Positions 27,445-35,473 of a DNA stretch of 64,000 nucleotides are shown in pieces. This stretch comes from Rhizobium leguminosarum. Lineage in GTDB: Bacteria; Pseudomonadota; Alphaproteobacteria; Rhizobiales; Rhizobiaceae. Position 1 is the first letter of the stretch. Each line of letters starts with the position of its first letter. Under the pieces are notes generated by a model. It did no database searches, had not been told where the DNA came from, and was given only the letters and a program-made list of their open reading frames with translations. A program made the translations under genes and the position numbers. The stretch is from contig NZ_CP025012.1 of the NCBI RefSeq assembly GCF_002953715.1, positions 4,149,001 through 4,213,000 of the forward strand. Direction: 5' to 3'.

Positions 27445-29157
27445 TTGTCGAACGGTCTTCGCCGCAAGCTGACGAGTTATGGCGATCAGGGATTCTCCCT
27501 TTTCCTGCGCAAGGCATTCATCAAGGCCATGGGTTATTCGGACGACGCGCTCGACCGTCCGATCGTCGGCATCGCCAATACCTACAGTGATTTCAATCCC
27601 TGTCACGGCAATGTGCCGCAACTCATCGAGGCGACCAAGCGCGGCGTGATGCTGACGGGTGCATTGCCGATGGTGTTTCCGACGATCTCGATCCACGAGA
27701 GCTTTGCCTCGCCGACCTCGATGTATCTGCGCAACTTGATGGCGATGGAAACGGAAGAGATGATCCGTGCCCAGCCGATGGATGCCGTGGTCCTGATCGG
27801 CGGTTGCGACAAGACCCTGCCGGCCCAGATCATGGCGGCCGCCAGCAGCGAGATACCGGCGATCTTCCTTCCGACCGGCCCGATGGCCGTCGGCCACCAC
27901 AAGGGCGAACGGCTTGGCGCCTGTACCGATTGTCGCCGTTTCTGGGGCCGCTTCCGCGCCGGAGAGATCGACGAGGCCGAGATCGCCGAGGTCAACAACA
28001 AGCTGGCCAGCTCGATCGGCACCTGCACGGTGATGGGCACGGCGAGCACCATGGCGAACCTGACCGAAGTCATGGGGCTCTGCCTACCCCGCGCGGCTTC
28101 GGCACCTGCCGTCGAATCCGAACGGGTTCGCCTTGCCGAGGAAACGGGCCGTGTCGCCGCGCGTCTCGCCATGGATGAGGCAGCGCCGACGGTGCGCGAT
28201 ATCCTGACGCCGCAGGCAATACGCAACGGCCTCGTCGCGCTGCAGGCGATGGGCGGCTCGACCAATGCCGTCGTCCATCTTGCCGCGATAACCGGCCGCC
28301 TCGGCCTGCGCCTCGACATGGCCGAACTCGACCGGCTGGGCCGGAGCATTCCGCTACTCGTCGACCTGCAGCCCTCAGGCCAGCATTATATGGAGCAGTT
28401 CCACGAGGCGGGCGGCGTGCCGGCGCTGTTGAAGGCGGTGCGCCATGAAATCGACGGCAGCGCCCCGACGGTCTACGGCAGGACGATCGGCGAAATCATC
28501 GACGCTGTCGTCGATGAGCCGGGCCAGACCATCATCCGCACCGTCGAGAAACCGTTGAAGCCGATCGGAACGATCGCCGTCCTGCACGGCAATCTTGCGC
28601 CGCGCGGCGCCGTCATCAAACAATCCGCAGCCTCCAAGGATCTGCTCCAGCATATCGGGCGCGCCGTAGTCTTCGATTCCGTCGAGGATATGACGCTGCG
28701 CATCGACAGCGACGAGCTCGACGTCCATGCCGATGACGTTCTGGTTCTGCGCAATGCCGGGCCGAAAGGTGCGCCCGGCATGCCGGAAGCCGGCTATCTA
28801 CCCATCCCCCGCAAGCTCGCACGGCAGGGCGTGAAGGACATGGTGCGGATTTCCGATGCCCGAATGAGCGGCACGGCCTTCGGCACGATCATCCTCCATA
28901 TCGCGCCTGAAGCCGCCGATGGCGGCCCGCTGGCGATCATCCGCACCGGCGATCGCATTCGCCTCGACGTCGAGGGCCGGCGCATCGATCTCGATATCGA
29001 CCAGGCGGAATTCGATCGCCGCATGCTTGATGTCGTCAATCGGCCTTCCCCTGCCCCGTCGCGCGGCTATGCCAAGCTCTATCAGGAGCGCGTGCTCCAG
29101 GCTGACGAAGGCGCCGACTTCGATTTCCTGCAAAGCGAGGAGCTCGATGCGCGATGA
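27445..29157 (+). CDS. IlvD/Edd-family sugar-acid dehydratase
   Basis: A 570-residue iron-sulfur dehydratase. Three cluster cysteines lie in NPCHGN (53), GGCDKT (121, with the Mg-carbamate Lys at 123) and GTCTVMGTASTM (194). The C-terminal ISDARMSGTAFGT provides the catalytic Ser. The spacing resembles pentonate dehydratases such as R. leguminosarum L-arabinonate dehydratase more than branched-chain IlvD. It should convert an aldonate to a 2-keto-3-deoxy acid. I start it at TTG 27445 because GGGAGGA sits 6 bases upstream; an ATG at 27415 has no ribosome site and lies close to the predicted transcript start. It overlaps the next gene by 4 bases. Confidence 0.87.
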   Translation: MSNGLRRKLTSYGDQGFSLFLRKAFIKAMGYSDDALDRPIVGIANTYSDFNPCHGNVPQLIEATKRGVMLTGALPMVFPTISIHESFASPTSMYLRNLMAMETEEMIRAQPMDAVVLIGGCDKTLPAQIMAAASSEIPAIFLPTGPMAVGHHKGERLGACTDCRRFWGRFRAGEIDEAEIAEVNNKLASSIGTCTVMGTASTMANLTEVMGLCLPRAASAPAVESERVRLAEETGRVAARLAMDEAAPTVRDILTPQAIRNGLVALQAMGGSTNAVVHLAAITGRLGLRLDMAELDRLGRSIPLLVDLQPSGQHYMEQFHEAGGVPALLKAVRHEIDGSAPTVYGRTIGEIIDAVVDEPGQTIIRTVEKPLKPIGTIAVLHGNLAPRGAVIKQSAASKDLLQHIGRAVVFDSVEDMTLRIDSDELDVHADDVLVLRNAGPKGAPGMPEAGYLPIPRKLARQGVKDMVRISDARMSGTAFGTIILHIAPEAADGGPLAIIRTGDRIRLDVEGRRIDLDIDQAEFDRRMLDVVNRPSPAPSRGYAKLYQERVLQADEGADFDFLQSEELDAR

Positions 29158-30026
29158 GCGCCGCTGATATGGAGGCACCGCTTTGCCTGCCCCACCGGCC
29201 GCTGACGCGGCTGCCGTGGGCGCCACTGCCGCAAGGCACGGTCGATACGCATTTCCACGTCTTTCGCGCCGGCGCTCCGCTCAACACTCCACGCAGCTAC
29301 ACGCCTGACATCGCGACGATTTCCGACTGGATCGAATTCTCCGGCAGCCTTGGCATCGCCAGGGGCGTATTGGTGCAGCCAAGCGTCTATGGCCTCGACA
29401 ACAGGGTGCTGCTGGAGGCGCTTGCCGCCTATCCAGATCGTCTGCGCGGTATCGTCGTCATCGATCCCGAAACCGCAAAGACCGAGATAGAGCGGCTCGA
29501 CCGGTTCGGCGTGCGCGGCGTGCGGATCAATACACGCAACAAGGGCGGCCTCCCGCTCGCCGCCGCCAGGACACTGGCGGAGAGCATTGCTCCTTTCGGC
29601 TGGTCGCTGCAATTGCAGATCAATCCCGAACAACTTCCCGATATTGCGGCAACCCTGGCCGGCATCCGCCTGCCCATCGTCATCGATCATCTTGGCTTCA
29701 TTCCGCTTGCCACGGAGACGAGATCACGGCATGTCGATGCGCTGAGAAGGCTGATGGACGCGGCTGATACCTATGTCAAAGTGACCGCACCCTACCGTTT
29801 GACGAAGGACGTGAATGACCAAGGTTTCGCCGAGGTCGGCCGCGCGCTTGCCGCCAGCCACGCGGAAAGGCTGCTCTGGGGCAGCGATTGGCCGCATACC
29901 GAATTGTGGGACGGCATGCCCGATGACACCGAGCTGATCGAGACCATGCAAGCCGCCATCGACGATCCCGCGATTGCCGACAAGATTTTTGTTCGAAATG
30001 CCGAAGCGCTGTTCTTCGGCCGCTGA
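29154..30026 (+). CDS. Amidohydrolase-2 family protein, likely sugar lactonase
   Basis: A 290-residue TIM-barrel hydrolase of the amidohydrolase_2 family: DTHFHVF metal motif near the N-terminus, QPSVYG, HLGFIP and LLWGSDWPHTE with the catalytic Asp. Relatives include LigI and 4-sulfomuconolactone / fuconolactone hydrolases, so opening of an aldonolactone is the most likely reaction. It overlaps the dehydratase stop (ATGA) and precedes a DapA-type gene by 14 bases, which fits lactone, acid, keto-deoxy acid, cleavage in order. An internal ATG five codons on is possible. Confidence 0.8.
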   Translation: MSAADMEAPLCLPHRPLTRLPWAPLPQGTVDTHFHVFRAGAPLNTPRSYTPDIATISDWIEFSGSLGIARGVLVQPSVYGLDNRVLLEALAAYPDRLRGIVVIDPETAKTEIERLDRFGVRGVRINTRNKGGLPLAAARTLAESIAPFGWSLQLQINPEQLPDIAATLAGIRLPIVIDHLGFIPLATETRSRHVDALRRLMDAADTYVKVTAPYRLTKDVNDQGFAEVGRALAASHAERLLWGSDWPHTELWDGMPDDTELIETMQAAIDDPAIADKIFVRNAEALFFGR

Positions 30027-30040
30027 ATTGGAGAGTACCA

Positions 30041-30973
30041 ATGGCCAGACTGACCGAAGATGCCAAGGGCGTCTATGTGATCGCCGTAACCCCCTTCACC
30101 GATGACGGCGCGCTCGATCTCGCCAGTATCGACAGCATGGTCGATTTCTACGAGGGCGCCGGCGTCACCGGCCTGACGGTGCTTGGCCAACTCGGCGAGG
30201 CTCCGAAGCTGACCGCCGAGGAATCGCGGACAGTCGTCCAACGGGTGCTGAAGCGTCTCGACGGGCGCCTCCCCGTCGTCGTCGGCGTTTCGGCGCCAGG
30301 GCTTGCGCCGATGAGCGAACTCGCCGAAGCCGTCATGGGTGAGGGTGCGGCCGGTGTCATGGTCGCGCCGCCCTGGACCGTCAAGACCGACGATCAGGCT
30401 TTCGCCTTCTACCAGTCGGTCGGCGAGGCCCTGGGCGATACGCCCTTCGTGCTGCAGGATTATCCGCTCACCACCAATGTGACGATTGCGCCCAAGGTCA
30501 TCGAGCGCATCGTCAACGAGGTGCCCAATTGCGTCATGCTCAAGCACGAGGATTGGCCGGGTCTTTCGAAAATCTCAGCACTTCGCGCCGCCAGCGACAA
30601 GGGCACCATGCGGCGTATCTCCATCCTCTGCGGCAATGGCGGGCTTTTCCTGCCCGAAGAGATGGGCCGCGGCGCCGATGGCGCAATGACCGGCTTTTGT
30701 TATCCGGAGATGATGGTTGGCGTCGTCGAGGCCTATGCAGCCGGAAATCCCGATCGCGCCCATGCGATCTTCGATGCCTATCTGCCGCTCGCCCGCTACG
30801 AACAGCAGCAGGGCATCGGCCTTGCCTCGCGCAAATATGTGCTTGCCAAGCGCGGCGTGATCAAGTCCGCCACCCTGCGCAAGCCGGGCGCCAAGCTCTC
30901 AACGCTCGATATTACGGATGTCGAGCGGCTGCTGGCGCGCCAGGCCATCCGCCTCAAGGAGATCGGGGCGTAA
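30041..30973 (+). CDS. DapA/NAL-superfamily aldolase or dehydratase for 2-keto-3-deoxy sugar acid
   Basis: A 310-residue class-I lyase with Schiff-base Lys168 in VMLKHEDW and the conserved Tyr141 in LQDYPL. The usual GTTGE loop of DapA reads GQLGEAPKL, so it is not a lysine-biosynthesis enzyme. In this operon it should take the keto-deoxy acid made by the IlvD-family dehydratase, either cleaving it to pyruvate and glycolaldehyde or dehydrating it to 2-oxoglutarate semialdehyde. The sequence does not decide which. GGAGAG precedes the ATG. Its 3' end overlaps the convergent GNAT gene by 20 bases. Confidence 0.85.
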   Translation: MARLTEDAKGVYVIAVTPFTDDGALDLASIDSMVDFYEGAGVTGLTVLGQLGEAPKLTAEESRTVVQRVLKRLDGRLPVVVGVSAPGLAPMSELAEAVMGEGAAGVMVAPPWTVKTDDQAFAFYQSVGEALGDTPFVLQDYPLTTNVTIAPKVIERIVNEVPNCVMLKHEDWPGLSKISALRAASDKGTMRRISILCGNGGLFLPEEMGRGADGAMTGFCYPEMMVGVVEAYAAGNPDRAHAIFDAYLPLARYEQQQGIGLASRKYVLAKRGVIKSATLRKPGAKLSTLDITDVERLLARQAIRLKEIGA

Positions 30974-31451
30974 CGCACCGGCGCAAATCCGAAGCCGCTG
31001 GATCATCGCTATGGCGCTGCAGCGCGAGCATATGGGTATGCCCATCTCGTCCGTGAGGCTGAAACCCGAGCGACTCCCAGAACCTCGCCGCACCATCGTT
31101 TCCCGCATGAACGGTGACGACGTTGCAGCAGGACCGCGCATGATCGAGCAGAGCCAGGGCAAGCATCCGGCCGATGCCGCGCCCGCGCATTGCGGGACGA
31201 ATATAGAAACGCCGCATCCGCAGCGCCCCTGACATGGCCGTTTCGACAGTCATGCCGCCGATGCCGGCGAGCACCTCATCGGCATAGGCGCCAAGCAGCC
31301 TTTCGCCGTCACGATCGAACCTGACGGCGCCGGTCGACCATTCGTCGATAAGGCGGGCGACATGGCGATGGCCTTCTTGCCGGGCCTCGCTTTCGAGATC
31401 TGCGATCTCCTGTGGCAATCGATCCCGGAACCTGCGGATGTCGATTGTCAT
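30954..31451 (-). CDS. GNAT-family N-acetyltransferase
   Basis: A 165-residue GNAT fold with acetyl-CoA motif A in RPAMRGRGIGRMLALALLDHA and the following NVVTVHAGNDGAARFWESLGFQP. The substrate is unknown. It is convergent with the DapA-family gene, and the last 20 bases of each overlap. It lies 16 bases downstream of the PlsC-type gene on the same strand and may share its transcript. Confidence 0.85.
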   Translation of the reverse strand: MTIDIRRFRDRLPQEIADLESEARQEGHRHVARLIDEWSTGAVRFDRDGERLLGAYADEVLAGIGGMTVETAMSGALRMRRFYIRPAMRGRGIGRMLALALLDHARSCCNVVTVHAGNDGAARFWESLGFQPHGRDGHTHMLALQRHSDDPAASDLRRCVTPRSP

Positions 31452-31467
31452 GGCAATGCCGAGCTAT

Positions 31468-32418
31468 CTAGATTGCAGGAACCGGGGTCTCGCGGCGCAT
31501 CGCCGCGGCCGGCAGGCCGACCGGCACGAAACTCGCGTCGCCATCGGCGGCCATGTCACGCACCGTATGTTTCTCCAGCGCCTTGGTCACCTCGTTGAGG
31601 TCGCCGTCCAGCTGTTCGGCCGGAATAAGATTGCCGATGACGAAATCGAAGCGGTCGCCGCGTTTGTTCAGCAGTTCGTGGAACACGGTCATGTCGCGAA
31701 GCTCTGTCGACCATTTGGCCAGCCAGTAGAACAGGCCGGAATTGCGTGCCGTCATATGGACGGGAAGGATCGGCAGATTGTATTTGCGCGCCAGCCCGAC
31801 GGCCGAGGTCTTCCACGGACGTTCGTTCAGCCGGCCGTTCGCCCAATAGGCGATACGGCCTGAGGGAAAGAGCACTGTCGCCTTGCCTTCCTTCACCGCA
31901 TGGTTGGTCAGCTGCAGCGTTTCGCGCGCTTTCAGCTTGCTCTTATGCTCCTCCCGCCATTCGACGGGAATGATCATCTCGGCAAAACGCGGATTGACGC
32001 GGATGGCATCGCGATTGGCGAAGAACATCATGTCCGGCCGGCGGGCTTTCAAGAGATCGAACACGGCAACGCCGTCGGCGATGCCGGTCGGATGGTTGCT
32101 GACGAGGATGAAGCCGCCGGTATCAGGGATGCGTTCGCCATTGGTGATGCCGATGTCGAGCCTCAGCACATCGCTCAGATATTCGAACGACTGGAAGCCC
32201 GGCATTTTGCCGACCGCATTGGCGAATTCGAGCGCCTTATTGTAGCGCAGCAGCGTGTAGAGGAACGGCCGCATGACCGGCCAGAGCGGATTCTTCACGA
32301 TCCTCTGGCCGCGTTCGGCAATCAGCGTATCGACGATATGACCGGGCTTTCCCTGTGAAACGAGAGCGATCGCTTCCGCGAGCTGTCCGAAAGCCGTCAT
32401 GGAATCGCGCCGTGCCAT
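31468..32418 (-). CDS. PlsC-like lysophospholipid acyltransferase family protein
   Basis: A 316-residue acyltransferase-domain protein. The catalytic motif is SNHPTGIADG, with five residues between His and Asp as in the NHPFGGLDG branch rather than canonical HX4D, and motif III is LFPSGRIAYW. The usual substrate of the family is acyl-CoA or acyl-ACP and a lysolipid at the inner membrane. A start at the second Met (residue 7) is equally possible. Divergent from xerC. Confidence 0.78.
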   Translation of the reverse strand: MARRDSMTAFGQLAEAIALVSQGKPGHIVDTLIAERGQRIVKNPLWPVMRPFLYTLLRYNKALEFANAVGKMPGFQSFEYLSDVLRLDIGITNGERIPDTGGFILVSNHPTGIADGVAVFDLLKARRPDMMFFANRDAIRVNPRFAEMIIPVEWREEHKSKLKARETLQLTNHAVKEGKATVLFPSGRIAYWANGRLNERPWKTSAVGLARKYNLPILPVHMTARNSGLFYWLAKWSTELRDMTVFHELLNKRGDRFDFVIGNLIPAEQLDGDLNEVTKALEKHTVRDMAADGDASFVPVGLPAAAMRRETPVPAI

Positions 32419-32557
32419 GAAAGATCCTGTCTATGGGGTATAAGCTATCGCAGTACAATATGATCGAAGGATGACAAAGGCTTGGCCGGCATTAGCAATT
32501 CCATAACTGTTCCTGCTCCAAATTGGCGGACTTGAAGGCAAAATCAAGGCCAGCAAC

Positions 32558-33493
32558 GTGAACGAACTGCTTGTTATCGCCGATCCGCGCCTGATGGCGG
32601 AGCGCGCCGCATGGCTTGAAAACCTCGCCCACGAGCGCCGTCTTTCCGAGCATACGCTCGACGCTTACGAGCGCGACACCCGCCAGTTTCTGACCTTTAT
32701 GACCGGCCATCTCGCCGGCCCGGTGACGCTCCGCGACATCAGGGAATTGCGCCCCGCCGATTTCCGCGCCTTCCTGGCGGCCCGGCGCAAGCAGGGCTCC
32801 GGCGCCCGCTCGCTCGGCCGCAATCTCGCCGGTCTCCGTTCGCTGCTGCGCCATCTCGAAAAGAAAGGCCTGGTCAATGCCGCCGGCGCCGGCGCAGTGC
32901 GCTCACCGAAACAACCGAAATCGCTGCCCAAGCCGCTGTCGGATACGCAGGCGATCACCGTCGTCAGCGACGACGCCCAACTCCATGACGAACCCTGGAT
33001 TGCGGCGCGCGATGCGGCTGTCATGACGCTGCTCTACGGCTGCGGCCTGCGCATCTCCGAAGCGCTTGATCTTACTCCCGCCGACCTGCAGAAGGGCGCG
33101 ACGGTGCTGCGCATCACCGGCAAGGGCAACAAGACGCGGCTGGTGCCATTGCTCTCTGTGGTTTTCGACGCGGTCGAGAAATACCGTGCGCTCTGCCCAT
33201 ACCATCTCGAAAGCGGCGAACCGCTGTTTCGCGGCGCCCGCGGCGGCAAGCTGCAGGCGGCGATCATCCAGCGCACCATGCAGAAGATGCGCAGCGCCTT
33301 CGGTCTGCCGGAGACGGCGACACCGCATGCACTGCGCCATTCCTTCGCCACTCACCTGCTTGCCGGCGGCGGCGATCTGCGCACCATTCAGGAACTGCTC
33401 GGCCATGCCAGCCTTTCCACAACGCAGGTCTATACCGGCGTCGATGCATCGCGGCTGCTCGAGGTGTATGATCGGGCGCATCCGCGCGCCTAG
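32558..33493 (+). CDS. xerC: Tyrosine recombinase XerC
   Basis: A 311-residue site-specific recombinase with an N-terminal SAM-like core-binding domain and the full catalytic set: Arg in CGLRISEAL, Lys in GKGNKTR, HALRHSF, the second His in LLGHASLSTTQ and nucleophile Tyr in VYTGVD. Xer proteins resolve chromosome dimers at dif. The start is GTG with AAGG upstream. No att sites or phage genes flank it, so it is a housekeeping gene. The stop is directly followed by a palindromic element. Confidence 0.92.
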   Translation: MNELLVIADPRLMAERAAWLENLAHERRLSEHTLDAYERDTRQFLTFMTGHLAGPVTLRDIRELRPADFRAFLAARRKQGSGARSLGRNLAGLRSLLRHLEKKGLVNAAGAGAVRSPKQPKSLPKPLSDTQAITVVSDDAQLHDEPWIAARDAAVMTLLYGCGLRISEALDLTPADLQKGATVLRITGKGNKTRLVPLLSVVFDAVEKYRALCPYHLESGEPLFRGARGGKLQAAIIQRTMQKMRSAFGLPETATPHALRHSFATHLLAGGGDLRTIQELLGHASLSTTQVYTGVDASRLLEVYDRAHPRA

Positions 33494-33594
33494 CGCATCG
33501 GCCCGAAAATCGGAATCGATTTTCGGAAAGCTCGATGCGTAGATTGAAAGTGTTACAGCGTCCTTGCGCGACTGAAAGACGCGCGGCGCTGTAA
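33494..33594. repeat. Composite two-palindrome element, copy C2
   Basis: GCATCGGCCCGAAAATCG...CGATTTTCGG...CGATGC, a linker TAGATTGAAAGTGTTA, then CAGCGTCC-TTGCGCG-ACTGAAAGACGCGCGGCGCTGTAA. Same architecture as 26067-26166. It begins at the base after the xerC stop codon. Confidence 0.7.
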
Positions 33595-33700
33595 TGCATG
33601 TCGCCCAAAAGTGTGCAGCGGTTTTGGGGCAACGACATGCATAAACGATAGGCTTAAAGCGCATCGCTTGGATCCGATTGAATGTCAGGCGCTTTAAGCT
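33595..33700. repeat. Two-palindrome element, family B copy B1
   Basis: GCATGTCGCCCAAAA...TTTTGGGGCAACGACATGC followed by CTTAAAGCGC...GCGCTTTAAGC. Related copies lie at 54953-55059 and 59432-59539. It abuts copy C2, giving about 200 bases of stacked palindromes upstream of the TraB-family gene. Confidence 0.7.
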
Positions 33701-33785
33701 CTCGTTAAGGCATTCTCTTAAAGGAATATGCGCAAGCCGGGCGTAGAGCATGAAGCCTATGGAGCATGTGATCGGAACACCCATC

Positions 33786-34862
33786 ATGACGACATCAATC
33801 GGCCGCCGGACGTCTTACCTCGCAGTGCCGGCCAATCTGTTGCTCTGGCTGATCGCAGCCTTTCACATGCTGCTTCTTGCCGCGCTGTTTGTCGCCTTCC
33901 TGACGGCAAGGCCGGCGGCGGCCGAAGACGTGGCCTGCACCGGCCGCAACCTGATGGTCGAGCTGCGGCAGAACGACCCTGCCCGCTATGCCGAGGCGCT
34001 GAAGGAAGCCGACGCCACGCCGAACGGCAAGGGCATCTTCTGGAAGGTCGAAAAGCCGGGACTTGCACCCTCGTGGCTGCTCGGCAGCATGCATGTCACC
34101 GATCCGCGCGTGCTCGCCCTGCCACCGCGCGCCCAGGCCGCCCATGACGCTGCCGACACGATTGTCATCGAATCCGACGAGATCCTCGATGAGCGGAAGG
34201 CGACCGCCGCCCTGCTCGCAAAGCCGGAGCTGACGATGTTCACCGACGGCACGACGATCGACAAGCTGCTTTCTCCCGAGGACTACAAGCGCCTCGAAAC
34301 CGGCCTCAAGCAGCGCGGTATCCCGCTCAGCGCCGTTTCCCGCATGCGGCCCTGGATGATCTCGAGCGCCGTCGCCCTGCCGGCCTGCGAAATCGCCCGC
34401 AAGGCAAAAGGCGTGCAATTCCTCGACCAGAAGATCGCCACCGATGCTGTTGCTCAGGGCAAACAGGTCAAGGGGCTGGAAACCCTTGCCGAACAGATCC
34501 AGGCCATGGCCGATCTGCCGGTCGAATTCCATCTGAAATCGCTGATCGAGACGCTGGAACTCGGCGACAAGATGAGCGATGTCGTCGAGACGATGACCGA
34601 CCTGTACCTCTCCGGTGATATCGGCATGACCATGCCGATGTTGAAAACCGTGACACCGGAGGATGAAGGCGACAACAGCGACTATGCCGCCTTCGAACAG
34701 CGCGTCATCCTCGACCGCAACAAGGTGATGGCCGAGCGCGCCGCCCCCATCCTCGACGGTGGCAACGTCTTCATGGCCGTCGGCGCCCTGCATCTGCCCG
34801 GCAAGGACGGCGTTATCGAACTGCTACGCCAGCAGGGCTTCACCGTGACCGCGGTAAACTGA
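33786..34862 (+). CDS. TraB/PrgY/GumN-family protein
   Basis: A 358-residue protein with an N-terminal membrane anchor (LLLWLIAAFHMLLLAALFVAF) and the TraB/GumN domain: LLGSMHVTDPR near the front and VGALHLPGKDGVIELLRQQG at the C-terminus, the paired GxxH-type motifs thought to form a metallo-hydrolase/protease active site. Likely periplasmic and membrane-tethered. The start at 33786 has GGAAC 8 bases upstream; an ATG at 33750 would add 12 residues. Function in rhizobia unknown. Confidence 0.83.
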   Translation: MTTSIGRRTSYLAVPANLLLWLIAAFHMLLLAALFVAFLTARPAAAEDVACTGRNLMVELRQNDPARYAEALKEADATPNGKGIFWKVEKPGLAPSWLLGSMHVTDPRVLALPPRAQAAHDAADTIVIESDEILDERKATAALLAKPELTMFTDGTTIDKLLSPEDYKRLETGLKQRGIPLSAVSRMRPWMISSAVALPACEIARKAKGVQFLDQKIATDAVAQGKQVKGLETLAEQIQAMADLPVEFHLKSLIETLELGDKMSDVVETMTDLYLSGDIGMTMPMLKTVTPEDEGDNSDYAAFEQRVILDRNKVMAERAAPILDGGNVFMAVGALHLPGKDGVIELLRQQGFTVTAVN

Positions 34863-34871
34863 ACCCGCCGG

Positions 34872-35372
34872 TCAGCCGAGCGTCATGCGACGCAGAACAT
34901 TGCTTTTCCAATAGAACTGATGGACGAGGGCGCCGGCGACATGCGCCGCGATCAGCGCCCAGAGAATGATCTTCAGGACATCCGCGTGGAACGAACCGGC
35001 GGGATCGATACCGAAATAGTAGGCGGCGATGCCCGAAACCGGCATTGCGAAGATCAGGATGTAGAGGCCGGCATGGGCAAGCCTCGCTGCAAGACGGAAG
35101 ATCGCCGGCTCCTGTGCGACCTCGTCCGGAACGCCCTTGGTAAAACGCAGCCCGAGCCTGAGGACGGCAAGCAGCAGGATGGCGATGCCGACATAGGCAT
35201 GGATATTCGCCGACGAAATCTGCTCCGGCGTCGGTACCTGGCCTCTGCGCATCAGCCGATGCCAGATATTCATGCCGTCGGGAAACAGCAGGTTGAAGAA
35301 AATCAGCAGCGCCACGGCCCAGTGAAGAAAACGCTGGCTCAGGCTGTAATTCACGATGGACGGCTGCTGCAT
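34872..35372 (-). CDS. Cytochrome b561-family protein
   Basis: A 166-residue four-helix membrane cytochrome of the CybB type. Haem-ligand histidines fit RFLHWAVALL, NIHAYVGIAI, ARLAHAGLYI and AAHVAGALVHQFYW. CybB-type proteins move electrons between the quinone pool and periplasmic acceptors such as superoxide. The start MQQPSIVNYS is preferred; the longer frame adds 14 unconserved residues. It is convergent with the TraB-family gene and separated from lpd by a terminator. Confidence 0.88.
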   Translation of the reverse strand: MQQPSIVNYSLSQRFLHWAVALLIFFNLLFPDGMNIWHRLMRRGQVPTPEQISSANIHAYVGIAILLLAVLRLGLRFTKGVPDEVAQEPAIFRLAARLAHAGLYILIFAMPVSGIAAYYFGIDPAGSFHADVLKIILWALIAAHVAGALVHQFYWKSNVLRRMTLG

Positions 35373-35419
35373 TTCTGGACCTTCACGAATGCTCAACTCA
35401 ACGATACGCAACAACTAAA

Positions 35420-35449
35420 ACAGCCGCCTGCCTTCCGGCAAGCGGCTGT
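35420..35449 (-). terminator. Rho-independent terminator after lpd
   Basis: On the minus strand ACAGCCGC-x-TGCC pairs with GGCA-x-GCGGCTGT around a 4-base loop and is followed by TTTTAGTTGTT. It lies 24 bases past the lpd stop. Confidence 0.85.
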
Positions 35450-35473
35450 ATGCTTTGTTACGAATATGTAAGA

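Noticed and set aside
32558-33493. Mobile-element or prophage integrase
   Set aside because: The protein is a XerC-type housekeeping recombinase; no att repeats, tRNA or phage genes are adjacent.
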